Below are positions 1-7,864 of a stretch of 64,000 bases of DNA, piece after piece; position 1 is the first letter of the stretch; each line of letters opens with the position of its first letter. Location of the stretch: assembly GCA_963768165.1 (NCBI GenBank), contig CAVYHJ010000002.1, forward strand, positions 992,001 to 1,056,000, read 5' to 3'. The position numbers and the translations under genes are program-made. Below the pieces are notes generated by a model, which had not been told where the DNA came from, did not search any database, and saw nothing but the letters and a program-made list of their open reading frames with translations. The DNA is from CAVYHJ01 sp963768165 [NCBI: uncultured bacterium]. Its GTDB lineage: Bacteria > UBP4 > UBA4092.

Positions 1-321
1 AAAAAGCGTACATATTATGTTTATCAAAATGTAAAAGGATACTTTCATTTATCGTCAAATAAAGAGACAACATTTAACATTACACTGGTAGATAGGAAGT
101 CTGTCGAGTGGATTTATAGTAAGTTTAAAGGTAAACAAGAGATTACAGTTAATGACATTTTACCTAAAGCCAAAAAAGCAAACGCAATTTTGGGGAGATT
201 AGAAGGTACAGAGGGTAGATTTAGGATTCTTAGCATTTTATATGTATTAGTCGCTGAAGGTAGAGTAAATATCGATGACAGATTTAAAAAATTAGAAGTT
301 ATTGTTAATTTTAGAAAATAA
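1..321 (+). CDS. C-terminal part of an unrecognised protein (5' end outside window)
   Basis: An open frame runs from the first base to a TAA at 319-321, giving 106 residues with no internal stop. I do not recognise the family. The visible part is lysine-rich, with alternating beta-like and helical stretches and no membrane segment or signal peptide. The DNA is strongly AT-rich, like the TPR gene that follows 62 bases downstream on the same strand. The start lies before the window, so length and function cannot be judged. The continuous frame and coding-like composition support a real gene. Confidence 0.55.
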   Translation, partial: KKRTYYVYQNVKGYFHLSSNKETTFNITLVDRKSVEWIYSKFKGKQEITVNDILPKAKKANAILGRLEGTEGRFRILSILYVLVAEGRVNIDDRFKKLEVIVNFRK

Positions 322-383
322 AATATTTTAAAACAAAGATTTCTTCCCGTTTACAATAATATTTCATCTTAATAAGGGATTGA

Positions 384-1487
384 ATGATGACTGGAATGCA
401 TATTGAAACCTACTCTGATAATAGGAACAAACCGGAAAAGGCTATGAAGATAAACAGAAAAAAGTTGAAAGATAATCCCTATGATATTAGTGCATTCTGC
501 AATTTAGTTGCTGCACTTGTGAAAAAAGGATTATTAAAAGAAGCACTTTTAGAATGTAAAAAGGCTCTAAGAATTAATAAGAATGATGCAGATATTTACT
601 ACCATTTAGGGGCAGTATATTTAAATTTGTGTCAATACAAGAATGCTTTTAAATCTTTTCAAAAGGCTATACAATTAAAACCCAAAGAACAAGAATATTA
701 CAGTTGTTTAGTTGTTTCAGTTTATAAACAAGGGCGTCTTAAAGACGCTCTGAAGTTATGTAAAAAAGCCATTAAAGTTCATCCAAAATATGCACAACTT
801 TATAGCTTAATGGGAGTAATATTTGTGGATATGAGCATGTATAAAAATGCAAAGGAAGCATATAGTAAGGCTATAAAATATGATTCAAATCTTAGCGATA
901 CTTATTGTAACTATGGAATATTATATGAAAGGTCTAATCATTTTGAAAAAGCAATAAGTCTTTATAAAAGGGGGATACAATTATCACCAGTAAGTGCAGT
1001 TATCCATTGGCATCTTGCAAACGCCTATTTTAAGAAAGGGTTATTAATTAAAGCTATAAAAGAATATAAAATTGCAATCAAGATAAATCCACATGAACCA
1101 GATGTCCATCATGATCTTGCAGCGGCTTTTTTAAAGAAGAAACTTTATAATCAAGCAATTAAGGAATTTGAAGTCGCATTACAGGTAAAGCCGGATTATG
1201 TTGAAGCTCGATATGGCTTAGGCACAGTATTCTTTAAGAAAGAACAATTCAAAAAAGCAATTAAAGAATTCAAAAAAGTTTTAATGATAGTCCCAAATCA
1301 TATACCCTCACGTTTATGTCTTGCATGGATTTATTCTGAGAAAAAAATGATAAATGAAGCAATAAAAGAATATAAACGCGTATTAAAAATTAATCCGAAA
1401 GAACAAGAAGCAGGAATTAATTTGGGAAAAATTCTTATTGAAAATGGTCATCTTGAAAAAGGGTTAAGAGTTCTTGGTATGATTTAA
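384..1487 (+). CDS. TPR-repeat protein
   Basis: The 367-residue protein is almost entirely tetratricopeptide repeats. About ten 34-residue units of the form A-x3-G-x4-A-x2-x-(F/Y)-x2-A-x2-x-P run from about residue 33 to the end. There is no signal peptide or membrane segment, so it is probably a cytoplasmic protein-protein interaction scaffold. No catalytic domain is attached. The gene is AT-rich and lysine-heavy compared with the metal locus at 2.2-9.8 kb, which may reflect transfer. A second in-frame Met lies just downstream (MMTGM), so the exact start is uncertain. The partner and pathway cannot be deduced. Confidence 0.85.
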   Translation: MMTGMHIETYSDNRNKPEKAMKINRKKLKDNPYDISAFCNLVAALVKKGLLKEALLECKKALRINKNDADIYYHLGAVYLNLCQYKNAFKSFQKAIQLKPKEQEYYSCLVVSVYKQGRLKDALKLCKKAIKVHPKYAQLYSLMGVIFVDMSMYKNAKEAYSKAIKYDSNLSDTYCNYGILYERSNHFEKAISLYKRGIQLSPVSAVIHWHLANAYFKKGLLIKAIKEYKIAIKINPHEPDVHHDLAAAFLKKKLYNQAIKEFEVALQVKPDYVEARYGLGTVFFKKEQFKKAIKEFKKVLMIVPNHIPSRLCLAWIYSEKKMINEAIKEYKRVLKINPKEQEAGINLGKILIENGHLEKGLRVLGMI

Positions 1488-1507
1488 TAAGAATAGACGC
1501 TGTTTCC

Positions 1508-1726
1508 TTATTTAGCCAACCGAAGATTTTCGAGTTGAATTTTTGGGTTTTTAGTAGAGAAGCCCAAATGGTAAGAGGCGTCCAGGATTTCAATGCCAAC
1601 GATTTCTTCCTTGGCACCGAAATCAACCGCCATGTCTTCGGTCAAGCGGACGGTGGTGACTTGTTCGGTTCCTTTTTTAAAAGAAATATACATTGCGTCT
1701 ACTTTTGGATCATAGGAAATTTTCAT
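1508..1726 (-). CDS. DUF2283 family protein (possible antitoxin-like partner)
   Basis: This 72-residue protein matches the DUF2283 pattern: it opens MKISYDPKVDAMYI, continues with a beta-rich VRLTEDMAVDFG, and has a GIEILDAS segment. The ATG at 1726 is chosen over an upstream in-frame start because TGGAGG lies eight bases before it and the family begins at MKISYD. It starts only four bases after the stop of the DUF4258 gene, so the two are probably co-transcribed. DUF4258/DUF2283 pairs are common small mobile modules that have been suggested to be toxin-antitoxin-like; a toxin function here is inference. Confidence 0.8.
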   Translation of the reverse strand: MKISYDPKVDAMYISFKKGTEQVTTVRLTEDMAVDFGAKEEIVGIEILDASYHLGFSTKNPKIQLENLRLAK

Positions 1727-1730
1727 AAAG

Positions 1731-1991
1731 TTAACCTCCAAAATAAAATACGTACACTGTGACCACAATCCATTGATTTTCTTCCTCTTTCACAATCGGC
1801 ATTACCTGTTTAGTATTATAATACTTTCCCTTCCAATATGCATCAAATAAGAAATTCTTTCGGAAAGCAAGACGACCTTTTTTCGCGGGTGTGGGTTCTC
1901 CATCACGAATGGCTATTTCGACTTCCTGAGTAGTTGTTCCCCGGTCTTTTAATTGATCCATCGCATGGTCGGAAAAAGTAATCATCTTCAT
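1731..1991 (-). CDS. DUF4258 family protein (possible RelE-like toxin partner)
   Basis: The 86-residue protein has the DUF4258 layout: an opening ITFSDHAMDQLKDRG helix with the family's conserved His and Arg, a second helix TTQEVEIAIRDGEP, then beta strands ending VVTVYVFYFGG. The family is compact and basic and has been likened to RelE/ParE-type folds. It is the first gene of a two-gene unit with the DUF2283 gene four bases downstream. ATG codons at residues 1 and 3 are both possible starts. A toxin role is inferred only from size, fold and pairing. Confidence 0.8.
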   Translation of the reverse strand: MKMITFSDHAMDQLKDRGTTTQEVEIAIRDGEPTPAKKGRLAFRKNFLFDAYWKGKYYNTKQVMPIVKEEENQWIVVTVYVFYFGG

Positions 1992-2191
1992 GATGGGGAA
2001 TTCTACTGGGATTTGGGATAGCGGTCAAGAGTCAGTCTGGGAGACACTATAATTTGCTTATTCCTTATTAATTCTACCGAAGAGAAATCTGTTGATTTTA
2101 TCTTTTATATTATTTTCAAAATCTCTATGCAATAATATAATTTGACTGTTCTTGGAATATTTTAAAAGAGGGAATTTCTTGATTTTGGGTT

Positions 2192-2204
2192 GTTATTTAA
2201 TAAC
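2192..2204. promoter_or_regulatory. Zur-like palindromic operator candidate
   Basis: A perfect 13-bp palindrome, GTTATTTAATAAC, lies about 60 bases before the first gene of the metal locus. Its outer arms, GTTAT and ATAAC, are the same as those of known Zur boxes (GTTATAnTATAAC). A TATAAT box follows at 2237-2242. Assignment to Zur is inference; the locus ends with a ZIP zinc-type transporter, which fits. Confidence 0.4.
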
Positions 2205-2236
2205 CGATAAATATGATTAAAATATCCTCAATGTGC

Positions 2237-2242
2237 TATAAT
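2237..2242 (+). promoter_or_regulatory. TATAAT -10 box of the metal locus
   Basis: A consensus TATAAT lies 22 bases before the ATG at 2265. No good -35 hexamer is visible at 17 bases upstream, which would suit an activated or weak promoter. The next gene begins within the expected distance. Confidence 0.45.
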
Positions 2243-2264
2243 TATTTGGTGTAGGTTGTGTTTT

Positions 2265-2591
2265 ATGATAAGCAGATTATTAAGAATTAGGAAAACAGCG
2301 GGTAGACAGTACGAATATTCATTTTATCGTATTGCCGCCATGGTGGCGTTATTAGCTTTTATTTTCCTAACGGTACTAACAGGCTTTCATCATCATGCGG
2401 ATCCCAAAGAGGCTGATGAGTGTCTGATATGTCAATGGATATGCCTGACCAATAATGCATTACCCGTTGCCGTAATAGCAATTATTTTTACGATAATTTA
2501 CTTTTTCCTGGCACAAACCAGTTATTTTTTCATTTACCAACCGTACTTATCTTACTGCAGTGAACGGGCTCCCCCGTACTCAACCTCCTAA
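2265..2591 (+). CDS. Small membrane protein with HHH and CxxC motif (DUF2946-like)
   Basis: The 108-residue protein has two hydrophobic segments (about residues 23-40 and 67-88). Between them is a loop with a histidine triplet (GFHHHADP) and a CLIC motif, and the C-terminus contains RAPP. Small proteins with this loop and an ARAPP-like tail are common next to metal-transport genes and are often called DUF2946-like. His and Cys facing the periplasm suggest metal or copper/zinc sensing or binding. The frame is also open from a TTG nine bases upstream, but the ATG at 2265 has TAGG at a suitable spacing. The function is inferred from family and context. Confidence 0.65.
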   Translation: MISRLLRIRKTAGRQYEYSFYRIAAMVALLAFIFLTVLTGFHHHADPKEADECLICQWICLTNNALPVAVIAIIFTIIYFFLAQTSYFFIYQPYLSYCSERAPPYSTS

Positions 2592-2625
2592 ACATATTTA
2601 TTTCAACAAAATAAAATAATCATAA

Positions 2626-2664
2626 ACTCTTTCGGATATTTATTTATTCGTATATCCGAAGAGT
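2626..2664 (+). terminator. Hairpin between small membrane gene and pilin gene
   Basis: ACTCTTTCGGATAT at 2626-2639 pairs with ATATCCGAAGAGT at 2652-2664, with one bulged base and a 12-base loop. There is no long T-run, so it may be a weak terminator or a 5' leader structure of the pilin mRNA, whose AGGAGG follows at about 2681. Confidence 0.4.
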
Positions 2665-2692
2665 CGTATATTTATTCCTTAGGAGGAATTTA

Positions 2693-3328
2693 ATGAAACT
2701 TTTCAAGAAGAAAGGGTTTACCTTGATTGAACTCTTGATTGTGGTAGCCATTATCGCGATATTGGCGGCGATTGCCATACCGAATTTTCTGGCAGCGATG
2801 GTTCGTAGCAATGTGTCCCGAACCTTGGCTCAATTCTCGTCGGCGGCAACCGCAATAGAAGCGTATTGTGTGGATAACAATGTATATCCCATATACGATA
2901 ATCCATTGGATGATCAACCAGCAGGGTCACCACTTCTGGACACACCCAATGAAGGTGATAATTTCCTGCCGTATGTTTTGACAACTCCGGTGGCTTACAT
3001 CACTGCTATAAATCCGGCTTTTATTGATGTATTCCAGTCTCAAAACGAGGCACCCGGACATGGAGAGTATCACAATTATCATTACAAGAATTCATGGGAA
3101 TCTGAAGATTATATGTTTACGGCATATACGGCACAGTTCCTAATATCTGGAGAGACGGACCCAGGTCAAGCAAATTATACTGGGCTACCCGTGCAATGGC
3201 TTGTTGGGAGTCATGGACCGTGCTTGAAGGATTTGGATTTTACAATTCCATACGATCCCACCAATGGTCTGACGAGTTTAGGTAATTTGGCTCGTTTTGG
3301 CCCTGGGTTCCCAGGGAATGGACAATAA
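2693..3328 (+). CDS. Type IV pilin-like / type II pseudopilin (GspG-like) protein
   Basis: The 211-residue protein begins MKLFKKKGFTLIELL. That is a prepilin peptidase site (KKG|FTLIE, with Glu5 of the mature protein) followed by a 20-residue hydrophobic helix ending AIPNFL. The rest is the C-terminal head seen in GspG-like proteins of candidate phyla, with an IEAYCVDNNVYP segment and a late SYGxxxYDPTNG-type turn. A strong AGGAGG precedes the ATG. No other secretion or pilus assembly genes are nearby. Hairpins lie on both sides (2626-2664 and 3344-3383), so it may be expressed as a single-gene unit within the metal locus. What it assembles into is unknown. Confidence 0.85.
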   Translation: MKLFKKKGFTLIELLIVVAIIAILAAIAIPNFLAAMVRSNVSRTLAQFSSAATAIEAYCVDNNVYPIYDNPLDDQPAGSPLLDTPNEGDNFLPYVLTTPVAYITAINPAFIDVFQSQNEAPGHGEYHNYHYKNSWESEDYMFTAYTAQFLISGETDPGQANYTGLPVQWLVGSHGPCLKDLDFTIPYDPTNGLTSLGNLARFGPGFPGNGQ

Positions 3329-3343
3329 TAGGTAAATTTATTG

Positions 3344-3383
3344 GTGAATCCGGCCTTGGATTTCAACCCAAAGCCGGATTCAC
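3344..3383 (+). terminator. Perfect 11-bp hairpin after the pilin gene
   Basis: GTGAATCCGGC at 3344-3354 pairs perfectly with GCCGGATTCAC at 3373-3383 across an 18-base loop. No T-run follows, so it may be a 3' mRNA stabiliser or a Rho-assisted end rather than a classical terminator. It lies directly before the promoter-like box of the ABC operon. Confidence 0.5.
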
Positions 3384-3392
3384 TGGTATAAT
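3384..3392 (+). promoter_or_regulatory. Extended -10 promoter of the ABC/DUF3299/ZIP operon
   Basis: TGGTATAAT is a full TGnTATAAT extended -10 element, 33 bases before the ATG of the ABC ATPase gene. It suggests that the genes from 3426 to 9833 have their own promoter, separate from that at 2237. Confidence 0.55.
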
Positions 3393-3425
3393 ATAGAACG
3401 CAAATCGGAAAAAAGGAAGGCAAAT

Positions 3426-4118
3426 ATGCCGATACTGGAAATCAGTAATCTGAAAAAAAGTTATCTTACTCCCGACGGGGAGATCAATAAAGTCATTGAT
3501 ATTCCCCAATTCACATTGGAGAACGGGGAACAATTGGCGGTTAAGGGGGAGAGCGGATTGGGAAAATCCACGTTTCTCAATTTAATCGCCGGGATTCTGC
3601 AGGCCGATAGCGGGAAAATCGTTTTGGCAGGGCAGGAGATGACCGGATTAACCGAATCCAAAAGAGACCGATTGAGAGGAAATACCATTGGATATATTTT
3701 CCAAACCTTTAATCTTCTGCAAGGATACACGGCGTTGGAAAATATTTTGATGGGGATGATGTTCGTGCATGGAGTCGACCATCAACTTGCCAATTCGTTA
3801 CTGGACAGGGTTGGATTAAGTAATCGAAAAAATTATTACCCCCGGAGTCTTTCGGTGGGACAACAACAGCGGGTGGCGGTCGCACGCTCCCTGGCGAATC
3901 AACCCAAATTGGTTTTGGCGGATGAACCCACTGGAAATCTGGATCATGTCAATGCCCTGGACGCCATCAAATTGATTCGCCAAATCTGTTCGGAATCAAA
4001 AGCCGCGCTATTATTGGTCAGCCATGACCAGCGGGTACTCGAACAGTTTGATAAGGTAGAGAATTTTGCAGAAATCAATCAAGTCAATTCAATTGAGAGA
4101 AAGGAAGTGGCCGTATGA
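3426..4118 (+). CDS. ABC transporter ATP-binding protein (LolD/MacB type)
   Basis: The 230-residue nucleotide-binding subunit has a Walker A GESGLGKS (residues 41-48), a Q-loop IFQTFNL, a signature LSVGQQQR, a Walker B LVLADEP and a switch histidine in LVSHDQ. Its length and motifs fit the LolD/MacB subgroup that works with FtsX-like permeases rather than importers with binding proteins. GGAAGG lies just before the ATG. The stop overlaps the start of the permease gene by four bases (ATGA), so the two are translationally coupled. In gammaproteobacteria similar ATPase/FtsX pairs occur in Zur-controlled zinc loci. The downstream DUF3299-like genes and ZIP transporter suggest a metal-related role here too. 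Confidence 0.92.
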   Translation: MPILEISNLKKSYLTPDGEINKVIDIPQFTLENGEQLAVKGESGLGKSTFLNLIAGILQADSGKIVLAGQEMTGLTESKRDRLRGNTIGYIFQTFNLLQGYTALENILMGMMFVHGVDHQLANSLLDRVGLSNRKNYYPRSLSVGQQQRVAVARSLANQPKLVLADEPTGNLDHVNALDAIKLIRQICSESKAALLLVSHDQRVLEQFDKVENFAEINQVNSIERKEVAV

Positions 4119-5371
4119 GTGGATTATCGTTGATTGTCAGACGAAGCCTGCGACATTACGCGTTGTCCACCTGTATTACCGCGTTATCTGTGGCATTGGC
4201 GGCTGGATTATTGATGGCGGTATTTAGCATTCAAGCACAAACGTATGCAGCGTTCACGGGCGGACCCATCGGATTTGACGCAGTTTTAGGCGCTCGTGGG
4301 AGCCAGTTACAATTGGTCTTGAACACCATTTTTCAATTGGAAACTTCCCCGGGGAATATTCCCTGGTCATTGTATCAAGCGGTAAAGAACGATCCTAGAG
4401 TTAAATTGGCGATTCCATACGCCGTGGGCGACAACTATTATGGTTTTCGGATTGTAGGAACGACCGTTGACATCTTCACAAAATTCGAGTACCAGAAAGG
4501 AAAGAAATTTACCATAGAGCCGGGTGGGAGATATTTTGATCCAGACAAAAAGGAATCGGTTATTGGAAGTTTTGTCGCTCAAAAAACGGGTTTGAAAGCC
4601 GGTTCAACATTTCGACCCTATCACGGGCTTATCTTTGATAAAAACATGCAACATCCTGATGTTTATACAGTTGTGGGAGTACTCGAACCCACCAATTCTC
4701 CATCTGATCGAGTGGTTTGGATACCGATTGATGGAATGTATCGCATGACCGGCCATGTATTGAGAGGTACCGGAAAGACTTATACACCCCAAGAAGGCGT
4801 AGAAATACCTGATGAGGACAAGGAAGTCAGTGCGGTGATGTTAAAATTCAGAAATCCCGAAGCAGGGTTTATGTTGGATCAAACCATAAATAAGCAAGGG
4901 AAGGTTGCGACGCTGGCTTGGCCCATTGGAACCGTTATGGCAGATTTATTCGATAAAATTGGCTGGGTCAACAAGATTTTGGGCTTGGTGGCTTATCTAA
5001 TCGCCATTGTAGCAGGCGGGTCAATTCTCGCGAGTATCTATAATTCAATCAATGAACGCCGCCGGGAATTTGCGATTATGCGGGCATTGGGTGCGCGAAA
5101 ATCCACAGTATTTTCCTCCATTGTGTTGGAAGCAGCGGCAATATCCATTATAGGTACACTGGTGGGATATATCATTTATGGGATACTTCTGGAGACTGCC
5201 TCCATCATTGTGCGGGCACAAACGGGTGTCGTTCTCGATGTTTTAAAATTCCAGCCGGTATTGGTATTAACTCCTATTGGAATGGCAATCATAGGTGCTT
5301 TATCGGGGATTATTCCTGCATATAAAGCGTACTCAACGGATGTGGCGACATATATCGCGCCATCTTCATGA
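4115..5371 (+). CDS. ABC transporter permease, FtsX/MacB family
   Basis: The 418-residue permease shows the FtsX-like arrangement. An N-terminal membrane segment (about residues 18-36) is followed by a large extracytoplasmic domain (about 40-285), with three more hydrophobic segments in the last 135 residues. The last part contains the ERRREFAIMRALGARKSTVF coupling region typical of the family. The extracytoplasmic domain has the GPIGFDAVLGARGSQLQLVL stretch found in permeases of this subgroup. It overlaps the ATPase gene by four bases. FtsX-type pairs usually act mechanically on periplasmic partners; candidates here are the lipoprotein and the DUF3299-like proteins encoded next. The substrate is not shown by the sequence. 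Confidence 0.92.
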   Translation: MSGLSLIVRRSLRHYALSTCITALSVALAAGLLMAVFSIQAQTYAAFTGGPIGFDAVLGARGSQLQLVLNTIFQLETSPGNIPWSLYQAVKNDPRVKLAIPYAVGDNYYGFRIVGTTVDIFTKFEYQKGKKFTIEPGGRYFDPDKKESVIGSFVAQKTGLKAGSTFRPYHGLIFDKNMQHPDVYTVVGVLEPTNSPSDRVVWIPIDGMYRMTGHVLRGTGKTYTPQEGVEIPDEDKEVSAVMLKFRNPEAGFMLDQTINKQGKVATLAWPIGTVMADLFDKIGWVNKILGLVAYLIAIVAGGSILASIYNSINERRREFAIMRALGARKSTVFSSIVLEAAAISIIGTLVGYIIYGILLETASIIVRAQTGVVLDVLKFQPVLVLTPIGMAIIGALSGIIPAYKAYSTDVATYIAPSS

Positions 5372-5386
5372 GGAGAGGAGAAATTT

Positions 5387-5932
5387 ATGAAAAATTTGAA
5401 TCTTGGAATCATCATTGTGATTATCCTCGTTGTAAGTGCGATATGGATGGGATGTACCCGAACATCCACGGAAAGTACGACAAACACGACTCCATCATCA
5501 CAGGTTTCATCGACTTCCACTACGGCGGAACCGCCTCCTCTTAAACTGGACGCACCCCGAGGCGGGACTCTGGTATCCCTGGGAGAAGGATTTGCTCATG
5601 TGGAAATGATACTTGATCCTGAAACGGGAAAATTGACAGCCTATGCATTGGATGATGATGCGGAGGATGCTGTCCAACTGGCCCAAAAAGAAATGGAATT
5701 TCAAATCACCTTGAAACAAGGTGGTGAAAAAAAGAATTTCACGATGAAATTGGCGGCTGTTCCCAATGTACTTACAGGTGAAACTGTTGGAGATACCTCA
5801 CAATTTGAAGGCCAATCGAATAATTTAAAAGGCGTGAAAGAGTTCGATGCTGTGCTATCCTTTATACATACGAGAGGTGCGGATTTTAAAGATGTGCCGT
5901 TCAATTTTCCGAAAGGAAATGATACGAATTAG
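5387..5932 (+). CDS. Probable lipoprotein of the metal-associated operon
   Basis: The 181-residue protein has a hydrophobic N-terminus ending at Cys24 (WMGC), a near-lipobox, then a Ser/Thr-rich linker. The C-terminal part begins APRGGTLVSLGEGFAHVEMI, continues DPETGKLTAYALD, and is beta-rich. Proteins with this GGTLV-x3-G-x3-AHVE pattern are often encoded with metal transport or efflux genes, but I cannot name a Pfam family. It lies 15 bases after the permease gene with a GGAGAGGAG site, so it belongs to the same operon. It may be the periplasmic partner of the FtsX-like permease. The lipobox is imperfect, so outer surface lipidation is likely but not certain. Confidence 0.7.
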   Translation: MKNLNLGIIIVIILVVSAIWMGCTRTSTESTTNTTPSSQVSSTSTTAEPPPLKLDAPRGGTLVSLGEGFAHVEMILDPETGKLTAYALDDDAEDAVQLAQKEMEFQITLKQGGEKKNFTMKLAAVPNVLTGETVGDTSQFEGQSNNLKGVKEFDAVLSFIHTRGADFKDVPFNFPKGNDTN

Positions 5933-5964
5933 GCATATGTGTTTAGCTATCAAAGGAGATTGAT

Positions 5965-6561
5965 ATGGTAAATGAAAGATGGATAAAATCACCTCGATTC
6001 CAGATAAGCATGTGGATTTTTAATATTCTACTTTGCCTGCTTATCGGGAGGTATTGTTATCTTCATAAGGCGAACTTGAATTCGCAACTTTCCAAAAGTT
6101 TTGCCAAAGTTTCCAGCGCCGTAGTTTTGGATACCAGCCAAAAGAACAGCGAGTATGTGCCGATAAGTTTTGATCTTTTGGGAGGGTATCCTTATGAGGA
6201 ACCGTATTATATTGGCAGTAAACTGATGAACAACCCTAAAACGAAAATACCTGACGATATAATAGCGCTTAGCGGAAAAAAAGTCTCGATTCGAGGTTAT
6301 TTTTATCCTGTCAACACGGGTGACGGTGGTACCATCAAGGATTTTCTGTTGCTGCGTAACCAGATTTATTGTTGTTTTGGGTGTGCGGTAAATACCAATG
6401 AATGGCTTTCCGCGACGATGCGCGATGACAAACCATTCAAAGCGGATTTCACCTCCCGCCCGGTCACACTCTACGGTACACTGGAAGTGGGCGCAAAATA
6501 TGATAGCGGCTCTTTATTAAATTTATACCGCATGAAGGCAGATAAATTGATTGAGGATTAA
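5965..6561 (+). CDS. DUF3299-like membrane-anchored protein, paralogue 1
   Basis: The 198-residue protein has one N-terminal membrane segment (about residues 15-31), then a domain whose core reads ISFDLLGG, GKKVSIRGYFYPV, DFLLLRNQIYCCFGCAVNTNEW and LYGTLEVG. The GKKV-x-IRGY, CCFG and NEW blocks match the DUF3299 pattern found beside MacB/LolD-type transporters. It is the first of five tandem paralogues (5965-9087). The paired cysteines plus a third in CCFGC may bind metal or form disulfides. A good AAAGGAG precedes the ATG. The biochemical role of the family is not established; the domain faces the periplasm if the N-terminal segment is an anchor. Confidence 0.8.
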   Translation: MVNERWIKSPRFQISMWIFNILLCLLIGRYCYLHKANLNSQLSKSFAKVSSAVVLDTSQKNSEYVPISFDLLGGYPYEEPYYIGSKLMNNPKTKIPDDIIALSGKKVSIRGYFYPVNTGDGGTIKDFLLLRNQIYCCFGCAVNTNEWLSATMRDDKPFKADFTSRPVTLYGTLEVGAKYDSGSLLNLYRMKADKLIED

Positions 6562-6571
6562 ATGAAAAATT

Positions 6572-7231
6572 ATGAAATCTCCGGATAACATAACAAAAAT
6601 ATCCTCCACAAAACGTAGGAACTCTACTTTCCCTGTGAAAAAGAGATTTTCCGTTTTTAATTCACAATTCTTAAAATCACCCGGTTTCCGGTTTGCGAAA
6701 TGGATTTTCAGCATTATCCTTTTCCTCATCATTGGAGCGTATACTACGGCTCCAACGAAATCCCATAAATTATCTTCCGGCCATCTCATTGCGGCTTCGG
6801 ATACCATTCAAAACGGGAAAGCATATGAGCCTATAAGTTTTGATCTTTTAGGTAATTATGATTACGAACAACCATTTTTTATTTTTAGCAGCAAGGTAAA
6901 CGATAACAAAAATAAAATACCTGACGATATTAAATCTCTAAATGGTAAAAATGTCAGAATCCGGGGATATTTTTACCCTACCGATATGACCAATGGCGGT
7001 ACCATCAAGGATTTTCTTTTGCTCCGCAATCAGATTTATTGTTGTTTTGGGGATGCTGTAAGAATCAATGAATGGATCTCAGTGACCATGAGCGATGGGA
7101 AGCCCTTTAAGGCAAATTTCACCTCCCGTCCAGTCATACTTTATGGTAAACTAGAAGTAGGCGAAAAATATGATAATGGTTCCTTGATGAACCTCTACCG
7201 AATGAAAGCGGATAAATTTGTGGAGGATTAA
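6572..7231 (+). CDS. DUF3299-like membrane-anchored protein, paralogue 2
   Basis: The 219-residue paralogue has a longer basic cytoplasmic N-terminus (about 40 residues) before its single membrane segment. It then has the same ISFDLLGN, KNVRIRGYFYP, NQIYCCFGDAV and INEW blocks. The third cysteine of paralogue 1 is replaced by Asp (CCFGD). The start at 6572 lacks a close Shine-Dalgarno site. An out-of-frame ATG at 6562, directly after the previous stop, encodes only eight residues, so translation may depend on re-initiation. It shares long stretches with its neighbours, which points to tandem duplication. Confidence 0.78.
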   Translation: MKSPDNITKISSTKRRNSTFPVKKRFSVFNSQFLKSPGFRFAKWIFSIILFLIIGAYTTAPTKSHKLSSGHLIAASDTIQNGKAYEPISFDLLGNYDYEQPFFIFSSKVNDNKNKIPDDIKSLNGKNVRIRGYFYPTDMTNGGTIKDFLLLRNQIYCCFGDAVRINEWISVTMSDGKPFKANFTSRPVILYGKLEVGEKYDNGSLMNLYRMKADKFVED

Positions 7232-7864
7232 ATGAATATTATGAATGCCCTGTACGGAATAAAGAAAATGCTCTTCATGGAACGGACAAAATCGCTTTTT
7301 CTTTGCCTGCTGATTGGCGGGTATTGCTATACTCATGCAGCAGACTCAAGTCAGATAAAACCGCAAAATAACGCTTCCACTGCACCCTCAACACAATATG
7401 CCAAGGCATCAAATACAACTGCTCCGTCAACCAATCCTTCCAAAGGGAATGATTATTTGCCCATCAGTTTTGATATTTTGGGAGATTATGACTACACGGA
7501 ACCACTTTATACCAATGGTCAACAGATTAGTAGTATAAAAAATCAAATACCGGATAAGGTGAAATCCTTAAACGGGAAAAAAGTCGCCATTCAGGGATAT
7601 TTTTATCCGGTAGATATTGAGAACGGCGGGATAATTAAAGATTTTATGATACTTCGCAATCAGATTACTTGTTGTTTTGGTTGTGCGGTACGAATCAATG
7701 AATGGATTTCTGTAACCATGCGAGATGGCAAATCGTTAAAAGCGGATTTTACCTCCCGTCCGGTTACTCTGTATGGAACATTGGAAGTAGGTGAAAAGTT
7801 TGACAACGGGTGTTTGATGAATTTATACCGTATGAAAGCGGATAAGATGGTGGAAGATAAATGA
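7232..7864 (+). CDS. DUF3299-like secreted or anchored protein, paralogue 3
   Basis: The 210-residue paralogue begins directly after the TAA of paralogue 2, with no spacer, and overlaps paralogue 4 by four bases. A hydrophobic segment at about residues 18-35 (SLFLCLLIGGYCYTHAAD) looks like a signal peptide or anchor, followed by a Ser/Thr-rich linker. The domain shows ISFDILGD, KKVAIQGYFYPV, NQITCCFGCAV and INEW. The third cysteine is present, as in paralogue 1. Gene-to-gene contact indicates coupled translation. Confidence 0.78.
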   Translation: MNIMNALYGIKKMLFMERTKSLFLCLLIGGYCYTHAADSSQIKPQNNASTAPSTQYAKASNTTAPSTNPSKGNDYLPISFDILGDYDYTEPLYTNGQQISSIKNQIPDKVKSLNGKKVAIQGYFYPVDIENGGIIKDFMILRNQITCCFGCAVRINEWISVTMRDGKSLKADFTSRPVTLYGTLEVGEKFDNGCLMNLYRMKADKMVEDK

